The notes below the pieces were generated by a model, which searched no databases, was not told the origin of the DNA, and saw nothing but the letters and a program-made list of their open reading frames with translations. A program made the position numbers and the translations under genes. A DNA stretch of 64,000 nucleotides. Origin: a bacterium (GTDB taxonomy: Bacteria > Vulcanimicrobiota > Vulcanimicrobiia > Vulcanimicrobiales > SCRA01). Shown piece by piece: positions 45,151-54,077 of this stretch. Positions within the stretch are counted from its first letter, which is position 1. Every line of letters starts with the position of its first letter. The stretch is from the NCBI GenBank assembly GCA_004298675.1, contig SCRI01000086.1, positions 1 through 64,000 on the forward strand. Direction: 5' to 3'.

Positions 45151-47282
45151 GCGCGGCCCTCTTCGTCGTCACCGGCGTCAAGGGCGGTTGCGGCAGCACG
45201 ACCCTGGCGCTCGAGCTGGCGCAGGCCATCCAGCGCCGCGGCGGGCGCGTGGCGCTGGTCGACGCCGATCTCCAGGGGCGCCGCAGCGTGGCGGTGCTGC
45301 TCGACGCGGTGCGCAAGCTCGATGACGCGCGGGTGGAGTCCGACGTACCTGCGGTCTCGTCGCACGGCATCACCGTGGTCGAGTTGGCCCGCAACCTCGA
45401 CGGCGGTTATGCCTTGCGGGCAGAGCACGTTGAGAGCGCGATGCGCGCGCTCAACGATCACGCGGCCGTGATCGTCGACGCGCCGCAGCCGTTCGCGGCC
45501 GCCGCGCGGCCGATCGTCGCGCGCGCCTCGCGCTTCTTGACGGTGATCGAGCCCAGTACGCTCGGCGCTACCGGTGCGCGCGCGCTCTTCAAAGAGCTGT
45601 TGAACCTGGGCGTGGCGATGGCCGGGGTGCTGCCGGTTCTCAACCAGCGCGACCCGCGCCCGGCGCTCTCGCGCCGCGAGCTGGAGGAGCTGCTGGAGAC
45701 GACGATGACCGCGGAACTGCCGAGTACGCACGACCGCGGCCGCGGACGTGCCGTGGAAGCGCTGGCGGTACGTCTGCTCGACGAGCCGCCGTTGGCTAGC
45801 CATCGGCAGCTCTCCGCCTCGCAGGCCTTACCGCATCCGGAGCGCCGCGAGCGCCCAGGTGACGCGCGGCCGGCGGCCGAGGCCTCGGCCCCCTCCAGTA
45901 ACGGCCACATCTCCGCTCCGCCCGAGCCCGGGCTGAGTGCTGACGTGGAGGTCGAGCCGCAGCGGCGTCAAGGCGATTTGGCGCGTCAGGCACGGGAGAT
46001 CATCAAGACCGACATCCACGCCCGCATCTCCAAAGAAGTCGACGTGGTGGCGCTCAGCCGCGCCCACACCGACCAGCAGAAGCAGGGCGAGCTGCGCATG
46101 CAGGTCACGGGTGTGGTGCAGCGGCTGTTGGCCGAGCGCGGCGACGCGGGATCGGCCGAGGAGACGGCACTGCTGCGCCAGGAGATCGTGGACGAGGCAC
46201 TGGGCTATGGGCCGCTCGAGGATCTGATGCGCGATCAGCGCGTCACCGAGATCATGGTCAACGGCCACGAGCGCATCTACGTCGAGCGCGGCGGGCGCAT
46301 CGAGCTCACCGCCAAGCGCTTTACCGATGCGCAGCAGCTGCGTCTGGTGATCGAGCGCATCCTGGCACCGCTAGGGCGGCGCGTCGACGAGGCGGTGCCG
46401 CTGGTGGACGCGCGTCTGCCGGACGGTTCGCGCGTCAACGCGATCATCGAGCCGCTCTCGATCGACGGCGCCACGCTCACGATCCGGCGCTTCGGCACCA
46501 AACGCTTGGAGGCGGAGGACTATCTGCGCCTGGGGACGCTCAACGAGCCCATGCTGGACTTCCTGCGCGCCGCGGTGCAGGGGCGTCTGAATATCGCCAT
46601 CAGCGGCGGCACCGGTTCGGGCAAGACCACGCTGCTCAACGTCGTCTCGAGCTTTATTCCCGATCACGAGCGTATCGTTACCATCGAAGACGCCGCCGAG
46701 TTGAAACTCAAGCAGACGCACGTCGTGCGGTTGGAGGCGCGCCCCGCGAATATCGAGGGCCGCGGCGAGATCAGGATCCGTGACCTCGTGCGCAACTCAC
46801 TGCGCATGCGCCCCGACCGCATCGTCGTGGGTGAGTGCCGCGGCGGCGAAGCGCTCGACATGCTGCAGGCGATGAACACCGGTCACGACGGTTCGCTGAC
46901 CACCGCGCACGCGAACTCGGCGCGCGACGCAATGGCGCGCTTGGAGACGATGGTGATGATGGCGGGATTCGATCTGCCCGTGCGCGCCATCCGCGAACAG
47001 ATCGCCAGTGCGTTGGATTTGGTCGTTCAGGTAGCGCGCATGCGTGACGGTACCCGCAAGATCATTAGCTTGACGGAGGTCGTGGGTATGGAGGGTGACG
47101 TCGTGACGATGCAGGACCTGGTGCGCTTCCAGCAACACGGCGTCGACGAAGATAATCGCGTCAAGGGCGAGTTCGTCTTCACGGGGGTCCAGCCGCAGGC
47201 ACTCAAACGTTTCGAAGAATTGGGCATTGAGTACGATTTCCGGCGGCTCTCGACGCTCGCAGCGGCGGGTTCGCTATGGTAG
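45147..47282 (+). CDS. TadZ(CpaE)-TadA(CpaF) fusion ATPase
   Basis: 711 residues. Residues 1-220: a MinD/ParA-like domain with deviant Walker A ([16 protein letters not shown]), [13 protein letters not shown] and VIVDAP, the CpaE/TadZ polar-localisation ATPase. Residues about 225-265: a Pro/Ala-rich linker. Residues about 270-711: the secretion ATPase TadA/CpaF, with [36 protein letters not shown], Walker [10 protein letters not shown] (about 487-495), [10 protein letters not shown], and [21 protein letters not shown] then THANSARDA. Normally these are two proteins; here a single uninterrupted frame encodes both and no receiver domain is present. TadB follows with a 7-base overlap. Confidence 0.9.
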   Translation: MSAALFVVTGVKGGCGSTTLALELAQAIQRRGGRVALVDADLQGRRSVAVLLDAVRKLDDARVESDVPAVSSHGITVVELARNLDGGYALRAEHVESAMRALNDHAAVIVDAPQPFAAAARPIVARASRFLTVIEPSTLGATGARALFKELLNLGVAMAGVLPVLNQRDPRPALSRRELEELLETTMTAELPSTHDRGRGRAVEALAVRLLDEPPLASHRQLSASQALPHPERRERPGDARPAAEASAPSSNGHISAPPEPGLSADVEVEPQRRQGDLARQAREIIKTDIHARISKEVDVVALSRAHTDQQKQGELRMQVTGVVQRLLAERGDAGSAEETALLRQEIVDEALGYGPLEDLMRDQRVTEIMVNGHERIYVERGGRIELTAKRFTDAQQLRLVIERILAPLGRRVDEAVPLVDARLPDGSRVNAIIEPLSIDGATLTIRRFGTKRLEAEDYLRLGTLNEPMLDFLRAAVQGRLNIAISGGTGSGKTTLLNVVSSFIPDHERIVTIEDAAELKLKQTHVVRLEARPANIEGRGEIRIRDLVRNSLRMRPDRIVVGECRGGEALDMLQAMNTGHDGSLTTAHANSARDAMARLETMVMMAGFDLPVRAIREQIASALDLVVQVARMRDGTRKIISLTEVVGMEGDVVTMQDLVRFQQHGVDEDNRVKGEFVFTGVQPQALKRFEELGIEYDFRRLSTLAAAGSLW

Positions 47283-48136
47283 GCGTCATGCCGCTGGCCA
47301 TCGCGCTGGGAGTTATCGGGATCGGCGCCTTGCTCTTCATCTCGTTTTGGGAACAGGCGCTCAAGCGTCTCTCGTTCTCGCACAAGGGCCTGGAGCGCGC
47401 CGTCTCCGCGGCGCACGTCAACGTGCGTCCGCAGGACTTCATCTTGATCGTGGTGGCGTTCGTCGCGATCGCGTGGGTGCTGCTGGCGTTCTTCCTGCGC
47501 TTGAACCTCGTGTCAGGTGCCGTTACGCTAGCTGCCGTGGCGGCCCTGGGCGCGGGCGGCGCGCGCCTGTGGCTGGGGCTGCGCGCCAAGGCTTGGCAGC
47601 AGAACTTCCTCGGGCAGCTGGAGTTGGTCTTGCGGATGATGTCCAGCTCGCTGCGGGTGGGACTGGGCCTGCGCCAAGCGATGGTCCTGGTGACCGAGGA
47701 GTTGGCGGATCCCGCTCGCCACGAGTTCTCGCGCGTGGTTGGAGAATCCAACGTGGGCGTACCGCTGTTGGATGCGCTGGACCAGCTGGCGGAGCGCGTG
47801 CCCGCCGGTGAGATGCAGATGATGGCACGCGCGATTCGCGTGCAATCGCAGACCGGTGGCGACCTCGGCCAGGTGTTGGAGAATCTCGCCGACACCATTA
47901 AAGACCGCCGCCGTCTGCAACGCCGTATCAACGCGCTCACCTCGCAAGGGCGCGCGAGTGGTTATATTTTGGTGGCGTTGCCGGTCTTCGTGGGGCTGTT
48001 CGTCGTCGTCACGCAGCATCAGATGGGGGAGGCCCTGCTCTTCACTTCGATCGGCCACATGGTCATCGGCGCGGTCGTCGCGCTGGAGGTCATGGCCGGC
48101 GCCGCCATCGCCAAGATCTTGAGGTTTGACGGCTGA
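47276..48136 (+). CDS. tadB: Tad inner-membrane platform protein TadB
   Basis: 286 residues. Membrane helices flank the GspF-like cytoplasmic domain: LGQLELVLRMMSSSLRVGLGLRQAM, FSRVVGESNVGVPLLDALDQLAERVP and ARAIRVQSQTGGDLGQVLENLADTIKDRRRLQRRI. With TadC it forms the platform acted on by TadA. It overlaps the fusion ATPase gene, and its TGA shares one base with the tadC ATG. Confidence 0.92.
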   Translation: MVGVMPLAIALGVIGIGALLFISFWEQALKRLSFSHKGLERAVSAAHVNVRPQDFILIVVAFVAIAWVLLAFFLRLNLVSGAVTLAAVAALGAGGARLWLGLRAKAWQQNFLGQLELVLRMMSSSLRVGLGLRQAMVLVTEELADPARHEFSRVVGESNVGVPLLDALDQLAERVPAGEMQMMARAIRVQSQTGGDLGQVLENLADTIKDRRRLQRRINALTSQGRASGYILVALPVFVGLFVVVTQHQMGEALLFTSIGHMVIGAVVALEVMAGAAIAKILRFDG

Positions 48137-48993
48137 TGAACACGATGATCGTAGCGATCGCGCTCTGCGGCGGCGCCGCCGCGTTCCTCTTTGCGATGTC
48201 ACTCATTCCCACCAAGCACGCGCTGGCCAAGCGCTTTGAAGAGCTGGAAGGCGCCGCGCCCAAGCGCGTGGGCGATCCCGGGAAGCTCGCGCTCCTCGAC
48301 CGTATGTTGGGGGAGCGGCGGCGCGGACTGCTGGGCGAGCGTTTGATCGAGGCCGGCTGGTATCGCGTGCACCCCGCGCAACTGGTGGCGCGCATGATCG
48401 CCGGCACGATCTTGGGGCTGGGCGTGAGCCTGCTGATCGCCGTGTTGCACCTCGTGGACGGTAACCTGCTGACGATCTCGGCGGCGGTCTTCACGATCTT
48501 GCTGACGCTGGCGCCCATCTCGCGCCTGGACCAGGCCGTCAAGGCCCGCAAGTCGGACGTGCAGCGGCGGCTGCCCGACGTTTTGGACATCGTCTCCACC
48601 ACGGTTCACGCCGGCCTCTCGCTCAACGCGTCGCTGGCGCGCGTTATCGACGCCGCGCCGGGGGCGTTGGGCGAGGAACTGAGCATGGCTCTGGGTGAGA
48701 TGCGCTTGGGGCGCTCGCGTGCCGACTCACTCAAAGCGATGGCGCAGCGCGTGAAACAGCTGGAGCTCTCGACGACCGTGACGGCCATCGTGCAGGCCGA
48801 GCGCCTGGGCGCGAATCTCGCGAAGGTGCTTGCGGAGTTGGCCGAGGAGACGCGCAACCGCCGCATGATGCGCGCCGAGGAGTTGGCGGCGCAATTGCCG
48901 GTCAAGATGGTCATTCCCATGGCGCTCTTCATGTTGCCGGCGCTCTTCGTGATGATCTTCGGCGCCGTCTTCGCGGATTACGCCAGCCGGTGA
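48136..48993 (+). CDS. tadC: Tad inner-membrane platform protein TadC
   Basis: 285 residues with the GspF-type domain: RRLPDVLDIVSTTVHAGLSLNASLARVI, LGEMRLGRSRADSLKAMAQRV and NRRMMRAEELAAQLPVKMVIPMALFMLPALFVMIF. Partner of TadB. Its stop overlaps the following prepilin-peptidase-like gene (GTGA). Confidence 0.92.
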   Translation: MNTMIVAIALCGGAAAFLFAMSLIPTKHALAKRFEELEGAAPKRVGDPGKLALLDRMLGERRRGLLGERLIEAGWYRVHPAQLVARMIAGTILGLGVSLLIAVLHLVDGNLLTISAAVFTILLTLAPISRLDQAVKARKSDVQRRLPDVLDIVSTTVHAGLSLNASLARVIDAAPGALGEELSMALGEMRLGRSRADSLKAMAQRVKQLELSTTVTAIVQAERLGANLAKVLAELAEETRNRRMMRAEELAAQLPVKMVIPMALFMLPALFVMIFGAVFADYASR

Positions 48994-49601
48994 TGCTGTC
49001 CGCAGCCCTCGCCGGTGCGGGCCTGTGCGCCGTCGCGGCCTACGCCGGCGCGAGTGTCGCGCTGCTGGCGGTGCGCGGGCTGCCACCAGTTGCCGGCGCG
49101 CCCCCGGCCCGGCGTGCCCCCTTGCCGCTGCTGGTGGCCGGCGGCGGTGCCGTCGGCGCGCTGCAGGCGGCGCATGGCACCGGCAGCATGGGTGCCGGGT
49201 TAGCGGCGCTGCTGATTTTCGCGCTCAGCGCGAGTTGGACGACCGACGTCACCAGAGGCGTGGTCTTCGATCTCTTCGCGCTTGCGCCGCTCGCGGCGCT
49301 GACCGTAGCCGCGGCTCTGCGCGCGCATTGGGGCGTGCCGATCGCGGCGCTGGTCCTGGCGCTGCCGTTTGCCCTCACCGCACTGCTGACGCGCGGGCGT
49401 GGTATGGGCTGGGGCGACGTCGAACTGGCGGCGCTGGGGGGAGCGGTACTGGGAATTCAGACGGCGGCGATCCTGTTTGCGGCGGTCTCCCTGGCGGCGT
49501 ATGGTGTGGCAATGCTGCGACGAACGCGCGGGCCGATCGCCTTCGCGCCCTATCTCGCCACCGCCATCATGACCGGACTCGCGCTCGGAGGCGGCCTGTA
49601 G
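48990..49601 (+). CDS. Second A24-type prepilin peptidase-like membrane protein
   Basis: 203 residues, six or seven hydrophobic helices. The two Asp of the A24 family are recognisable: TTDVTRGVVFDL (first) and GRGMGWGDVELAALGGAVLG (GxGD variant). There is no N-terminal methyltransferase domain. Together with the TadV-like gene at 43775 the locus has two peptidases, matching two pilins plus several pseudopilins. It ends directly before the DUF192 gene with no gap. Confidence 0.72.
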   Translation: MMLSAALAGAGLCAVAAYAGASVALLAVRGLPPVAGAPPARRAPLPLLVAGGGAVGALQAAHGTGSMGAGLAALLIFALSASWTTDVTRGVVFDLFALAPLAALTVAAALRAHWGVPIAALVLALPFALTALLTRGRGMGWGDVELAALGGAVLGIQTAAILFAAVSLAAYGVAMLRRTRGPIAFAPYLATAIMTGLALGGGL

Positions 49602-49946
49602 ATGTTCGCGCTGTACAATGCCACGACGGGGCGGCTGGTAGCCGCACACGTACGCCGTGCCGACGGCTTCTTCGAGCGCGCGGTGGGACTGCTGCCCAAG
49701 CGCGCGGTGGCCCCCGGCGAGGGTCTGTGGTTCGACGGCTGCTCGGCCATTCACACCATGGGCATGCGCGCTACCATCGACGTCATCTTTCTCGATCGCG
49801 AGGGCCACGTCTTGCGCGAAGTGGAGCTGGCGCGCCCTTGGCGCGCGCTGATTGCCTGTCGCGGCGCGCACGCGGTGGTCGAGCTAGGCGCGGGCGCCCT
49901 GCGCGCCAACGATATCGCCCTTGGGGACCGGCTCGCGTTGAAATGA
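49602..49946 (+). CDS. DUF192 family protein
   Basis: 114 residues. Core pattern RRADGFFERAVGLLPKRAVAPGEGLWFDGCSAIHTMGMRATIDVIFLDREGHV then ACRGAHAVVELGAGAL matches DUF192, small beta-barrel proteins usually exported but here without a signal peptide. DUF192 genes often end Tad loci. The function is unknown. The ATG follows the previous stop immediately, and the stop overlaps the next ATG. Confidence 0.88.
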   Translation: MFALYNATTGRLVAAHVRRADGFFERAVGLLPKRAVAPGEGLWFDGCSAIHTMGMRATIDVIFLDREGHVLREVELARPWRALIACRGAHAVVELGAGALRANDIALGDRLALK

Positions 49947-51370
49947 GCCGCCGGCGGGGACTCGTGCGGGTGGTCTTCGCTCTCGTCTTCCTAGCGGGCG
50001 TGCTCTACGTGATCCCGCCCGACGGCGACTTGCCGTGGCAGCGCTGGTTGGGGCAGACGATTCTCATGACGCATCATCTCCCGCGGGCGCTGGGGAGTGA
50101 GACGTTCACTGCCGTAGGAGCGCCATGGCTGCCGCAGGAGTGGCTCTTCGGCGTCGCCGCCGCCTTTCTGACGGCGCGGCTGGGTTACGCGTGGTTCGCC
50201 GTGCTGGTCGCGGCGTGCGCTTTCACGGCACTGCTCCTGGTGGAGCTGCGCTGCGCGCGCCGTGGTGCCGCGGGTATGGCATTGATGCTATGCGGCGGCT
50301 TGGCCGCAATCTCGCTGCTCGAGTCGTTTGGAGTCCGGGCGCAAGTCGTGGCGTGGCCGCTGTTTGCCGCGTTGCTGGTGCTGTTGGACGAAGAGGGGTG
50401 GCGGCTGTGGCTGGTGCTGCCGTTGACGATCCTCTGGTCCAACGTGCACGCCAGCGTCGTGATCGTGCCGTGCCTGGTCTTGCTCGATGCGGCGGGACGA
50501 TGGTTGGAGACGCGCGCGTTCTCTCCCGCGCTCGTCCGGCGAATCTGGTTAGCCGCCGCCGCTGCCGCGGCTACTTTGGTTAATCCGTTTGGCTGGCGGC
50601 TTGATGCCTACGCGATCGCGCTGTTCCATTCCCCGGTGATCTGGACGATCCGCGAGTGGCGGCCCGCCACGCTGGACGACCTTGCGTTCGTGGGCGGAGC
50701 GATCCCGCTGGCTCTGCTGACGTTTCTCGGACTGCGCGCACGGTTACTGACCCTGCGCGAGCTGCCTCCGGCGCTCGTCTTCGCGATGCTGGCATTCGCG
50801 CACGTGCGTAACGTCCCGCTGGCGGGCATGCTGCTGGCCGCGCCCGCCACGGCGTGGCTGATGCAGCGTTGGCCCGCCGGTCCGCAAGCGCGAGCGCTGG
50901 AGAGCCGCGGCGCGATCTTTTCGCGCATCGCGGCGGCGGCGGGGGCGCTGGTGGTGGCGGCGGTGCTCTTGCACGCGCGTCACGTCACGCCCGAGCGTAT
51001 CGCGCCGCGCACCATGCTGGCCTACCTGGAGCGCCAGCGCACGCCGGCTCCGCAGCGAGTCTTCTGCGAGGACTTCTCGTGGTGCTCCGCAGCGATCGGC
51101 TGGCCGAATCTGCGCGTCTTCGTCGACTCGCGCTGCGATCCGTACCCCGTGCCGGTGTGGAACGATTACCGCGCTATCGCGGGCGTGAGGCCGCGCTGGC
51201 ATGCGCTCTTGGAGACGTGGCGCGTCGACGCCGTGATCGCGCGCCGCGATGGGCGCCTGGCGCGCGCGCTCTCGCGCAAGCGCGATTGGAGGCTCGTGCG
51301 TCGCGACGAGCGCTATGCGCTCTACGAGAGCAGGGCCTTGCGCCGGGCCGTTGCCGCCGCCGGTGCGTGA
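49943..51370 (+). CDS. Polytopic membrane protein of unknown function
   Basis: 475 residues with about ten hydrophobic helices, then a C-terminal exported or cytosolic domain of about 130 residues. Notable segments are LWSNVHASVVIVPCLVLLDA, ATLVNPFGWRLDAYAIALF, WTIREWRPATLDD, and FVDSRCDPYPVPVWNDYRAI. The last is a conserved DxRxxxY-type segment of large bacterial membrane proteins that resemble GT-C glycosyltransferases. A role in pilus or surface glycosylation is possible given its place at the end of the Tad operon, but that is inference. The 3' end overlaps a convergent regulator gene by 49 bases. Confidence 0.6.
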   Translation: MSRRRGLVRVVFALVFLAGVLYVIPPDGDLPWQRWLGQTILMTHHLPRALGSETFTAVGAPWLPQEWLFGVAAAFLTARLGYAWFAVLVAACAFTALLLVELRCARRGAAGMALMLCGGLAAISLLESFGVRAQVVAWPLFAALLVLLDEEGWRLWLVLPLTILWSNVHASVVIVPCLVLLDAAGRWLETRAFSPALVRRIWLAAAAAAATLVNPFGWRLDAYAIALFHSPVIWTIREWRPATLDDLAFVGGAIPLALLTFLGLRARLLTLRELPPALVFAMLAFAHVRNVPLAGMLLAAPATAWLMQRWPAGPQARALESRGAIFSRIAAAAGALVVAAVLLHARHVTPERIAPRTMLAYLERQRTPAPQRVFCEDFSWCSAAIGWPNLRVFVDSRCDPYPVPVWNDYRAIAGVRPRWHALLETWRVDAVIARRDGRLARALSRKRDWRLVRRDERYALYESRALRRAVAAAGA

Positions 51371-52914
51371 GGCTGCTGCAGCTGCGCGAGGCGCTCGGCG
51401 TAACGGCCTGCGAGCTCCGTTTCGCCACGCTCGGACCAGATCTCCGTGATTCGCTCGAGTACGTGCGCGAACAGCGCGCGGAGGTTCTCGCGCCGGGCCG
51501 CCAGCCACGCGTCGTCCAACTCGTCGGTGAGGAGATCGCCCTGATAAAGCACTTCGGCGGCGCGGTAGCGCGTCAGCGCCCGCTCGGTGTGGCCCGCTTC
51601 GTATTCGTGGTCGCCGTCGCCGACGTGCGCGCGGAACTGACGCACGTCGACCGCGAGGCTATGCACGCGTAGCGCCACTTCACCGCGCGAGCAGAAGTAG
51701 CGCTCCACGTTGGCCGCGCCGACCAGCGCCGAGATAGCCTTACGGATGTTGCTGGCAGCGGTGCGCAGGCTCTGCGTGGCGGCAGCGGCGCCGGCGTCTG
51801 GCCAGAACGTCGTGATGAGCTCCTCGCGCGTCGCCGAGCAGTCGGGGCGCAGGAGCAGATATTGGACGATGCGCTGATCGCGGCGGCGTACCCAGGCGAT
51901 CTCGCGCACGCCGATGCGCGCGTCGAATGGCCCGAACAGGCGTGCGCAGAGTGGCGCGAGCTCCTCCTCCGGCGCCGTTGCCGAGGGCTGCTCGTCGCTG
52001 GGTGCGAGGGCGTTGGCGACCACGGCTTGCAGGCGTGCGACCCCGGCGCTGCCGCGCACGAAGAGCCCCTCGCGCTCCAGGCGTTGTGCGTAGGGTTCAC
52101 GCGATTGCGCCCCCGGCTCGGCGAGCAGCCTGCGCATGTCCGCTTCCGCCCAGCTCCCGGTGCGTGCCAATTCACCGGACACGAAGTCTCGTAGAGCCGA
52201 GCCGTTGTCCCTGCGCCACGCGTCGTAGGCGTCCTCGATCGAGAGTCGCAGCGCGCTGGCTACGCGTAGCGAGCCCGCCACGGCGATCGGCCAGCCCTCG
52301 GTGTGCCGCAGCAGCCGCACGACGCCGGTCTCGCTAGCTCGGACCCCCAGGCGCAGGGCTAACTGTGCCACTTCGCGCTGGTCGAAGGCCAGCTCGGCGG
52401 GGCCCAGCTGCGCCGCAATGCCCTCGGTAACCCAGCGATCGACGGCGATGGCGGTGCGAGAGCGGCTGGCGGCCACGATTCCCAACTCCGCCGGCGCCGC
52501 GAGGAGCAGCGTGTCGACGAGCGACTGGACCTGGGGGCAGGCGAGCTGGACGTCGTCGAGCAGCAACGTCAGGGGAAGGAGCGTCCCCAATGCCTCCAGC
52601 AACTCCCGTGCGCCGCCTGGAGCCGCCTGGAGCCCCGCTGCGGCAGCGATACCCGCGCAGCACGCCGCGGCGTTCTGGTCCTGGCTGAGGCGGTGGTAGA
52701 CGGCGCGCTGCTCCTGCCGCGCATAGGCCGCCAACGCCGTGGTCTTGCCCCAGCCGGGTGGGGCGACGACCAAGCGCATGGGTAGGCGGTTGTGGCCATC
52801 GAACCAGCGCGCGATGCGGGGGCGCTCGATCGTAGCCGGATAGAGCCGCGGAAGCGTCGTGTTATCCTCCGTGATACCGGCGCACCGAGGAGGGCCTCCT
52901 CTTTGCCTACCCAT
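51322..52914 (-). CDS. BTAD/SARP-like transcriptional regulator with STAND-type ATPase
   Basis: 530 residues. N-terminal ATPase: Walker A APPGWGKTTALAAYA at about residue 52, Walker B TLLLDDVQLA at about 115, and a MalT-like helical region (LRHTEGWPIAVAGSLRVA). Residues about 345-420 form an OmpR-like winged helix (RRRDQRIVQYLLLRPDCSATREEL, SLRTAASNIRKAISAL), followed by a bacterial transcriptional activation domain (VDVRQFRAHV, RALTRYRAAEVLYQGDLLTD, REN near the end). The DNA-binding domain lies after the ATPase, the reverse of classical SARPs. No ribosome site is clear at the ATG. Position next to the Tad operon suggests it may control it. Confidence 0.75.
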   Translation of the reverse strand: MGRQRGGPPRCAGITEDNTTLPRLYPATIERPRIARWFDGHNRLPMRLVVAPPGWGKTTALAAYARQEQRAVYHRLSQDQNAAACCAGIAAAAGLQAAPGGARELLEALGTLLPLTLLLDDVQLACPQVQSLVDTLLLAAPAELGIVAASRSRTAIAVDRWVTEGIAAQLGPAELAFDQREVAQLALRLGVRASETGVVRLLRHTEGWPIAVAGSLRVASALRLSIEDAYDAWRRDNGSALRDFVSGELARTGSWAEADMRRLLAEPGAQSREPYAQRLEREGLFVRGSAGVARLQAVVANALAPSDEQPSATAPEEELAPLCARLFGPFDARIGVREIAWVRRRDQRIVQYLLLRPDCSATREELITTFWPDAGAAAATQSLRTAASNIRKAISALVGAANVERYFCSRGEVALRVHSLAVDVRQFRAHVGDGDHEYEAGHTERALTRYRAAEVLYQGDLLTDELDDAWLAARRENLRALFAHVLERITEIWSERGETELAGRYAERLAQLQQPHAPAAATARRKALLS

Positions 52915-52987
52915 GATACAAGGCGAGACGCCGTTACCCTGTGATGGACGTCTCGTCTGCGGGGATTCTGCTTGCTTTCCGGTGCCT

Positions 52988-53296
52988 CTACCAGATACCC
53001 AGCTCCATCTTGGCCTCGTCCGAGGCCATCACGCGTGGATCCCACGGCGGTGAGAACGTGATTTCCACGTTGACCTGTTTTGCGCCCAGGTCCGTGACTT
53101 TGTCCTCCACGGCTTTCTTGAACATCGGCCCTACCGGACACATCGGCGAGGTGAAGGTCATGGTCACGGTCACCTCGTCTTTCTCCGGGCCCTCGATATC
53201 GATGCCGTAGAGCAGGCCCAGCTCGACCATCGAGATATTGAGTTCGGGATCGTAGACGTCCCGCAGTGCTTCGCGCACTGAGTCGTATGTCAGCAT
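52988..53296 (-). CDS. DUF59/MIP18-type iron-sulfur assembly protein (SufT/PaaD-like)
   Basis: 102 residues. TYDSVREALRDVYDPELNISMVELGLLYGIDIE, VTVTMTFTSPMCPVGPMFKKAVEDKV and VNVEITFSPPWDPRVMASDEAKMELGIW are the DUF59 (MIP18) pattern, with the conserved Cys in SPMCP and the PPWDP segment. These proteins help mature Fe-S proteins. The ATG at 53296 is used; the frame is open further upstream but not conserved there. It is divergent from mcsA with a 295-base intergenic region in which I see no further gene. Confidence 0.9.
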   Translation of the reverse strand: MLTYDSVREALRDVYDPELNISMVELGLLYGIDIEGPEKDEVTVTMTFTSPMCPVGPMFKKAVEDKVTDLGAKQVNVEITFSPPWDPRVMASDEAKMELGIW

Positions 53297-53591
53297 GGAG
53301 GCCCTGGTTCGGCGTCGCCGTCGCGGCTCCGCCGTGCGACTAGAGTCCCAGGTGCCGAGCAGGTGTTTGGATGGAAAACGCACCGGTGACGAGCGGCGCG
53401 CACGGTGGTAGACTGAAGAGCACCTCGAGCGTGCCGGCGAGCCTGAAACCGCAGGCGAGGCGAATGCCAATTGCACCCCGCGTGCCCGCATCGTAGAGCG
53501 GCTCCGGTCAGAGTAGGGTTCCGCCGCTCGAGGTCCCGGCCACCAAGGTCGACGGGAGGGCGGGGTCGCGCATGCGCGAACCGCCCTGTCC

Positions 53592-54077
53592 GTGTTATGT
53601 GAGAACTGTGGCGAGCGCGAAGCCGGTATCCGCGTAACGCGCATTGCGGATGGTAGCGCGCGCACGGTGGATCTCTGCGCCGCCTGCGCCGGGCTCCCCG
53701 CGACCGGCAGCATGCTGGATCTGCTCGCGGGACTGCTGGGGGCGGCGGTCTCGAGCGAACGCGGAGCGCAGCCGGACGTGCGTTGTGCCGGTTGCGGGCT
53801 GACCTTCGATGCCTTCGCGGAGACGCAGTTATTGGGCTGCGCGCGCTGCTACGCTGCCTTCGCGCCGCGGCTGGAGCCGCTGCTGATGAAGATCCAGGCG
53901 CATGGCTCACATGACGGCAAGATTCCCGCGCGCGGAGGAAGGGAGCTGCGTGAGGCGCGCACCGCGTCGAAGCTGCGTACGCAGCTCGAAGAGGCCGTTG
54001 CGCACGAGCAGTACGAGCGCGCCGCAGAGTTGCGCGACCGTTTACGCCTGACCGAAGCGCGGAGCGAAGAGGCATGA
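53592..54077 (+). CDS. mcsA: McsA-like zinc-finger/UVR adaptor of arginine kinase McsB
   Basis: 161 residues. Two CxxC pairs near the N-terminus (LCENCGER at residue 3, LCAACAG at about 28) and two more (VRCAGCG at about 64, LGCARCYAAF at about 83) make two zinc sites. The C-terminal TQLEEAVAHEQYERAAELRDRLRL is a UVR motif. McsA activates the kinase McsB and the chaperone ClpC. GTG start; the stop overlaps the mcsB ATG. No ctsR repressor gene precedes it, unlike in Bacillus. Confidence 0.88.
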   Translation: MLCENCGEREAGIRVTRIADGSARTVDLCAACAGLPATGSMLDLLAGLLGAAVSSERGAQPDVRCAGCGLTFDAFAETQLLGCARCYAAFAPRLEPLLMKIQAHGSHDGKIPARGGRELREARTASKLRTQLEEAVAHEQYERAAELRDRLRLTEARSEEA

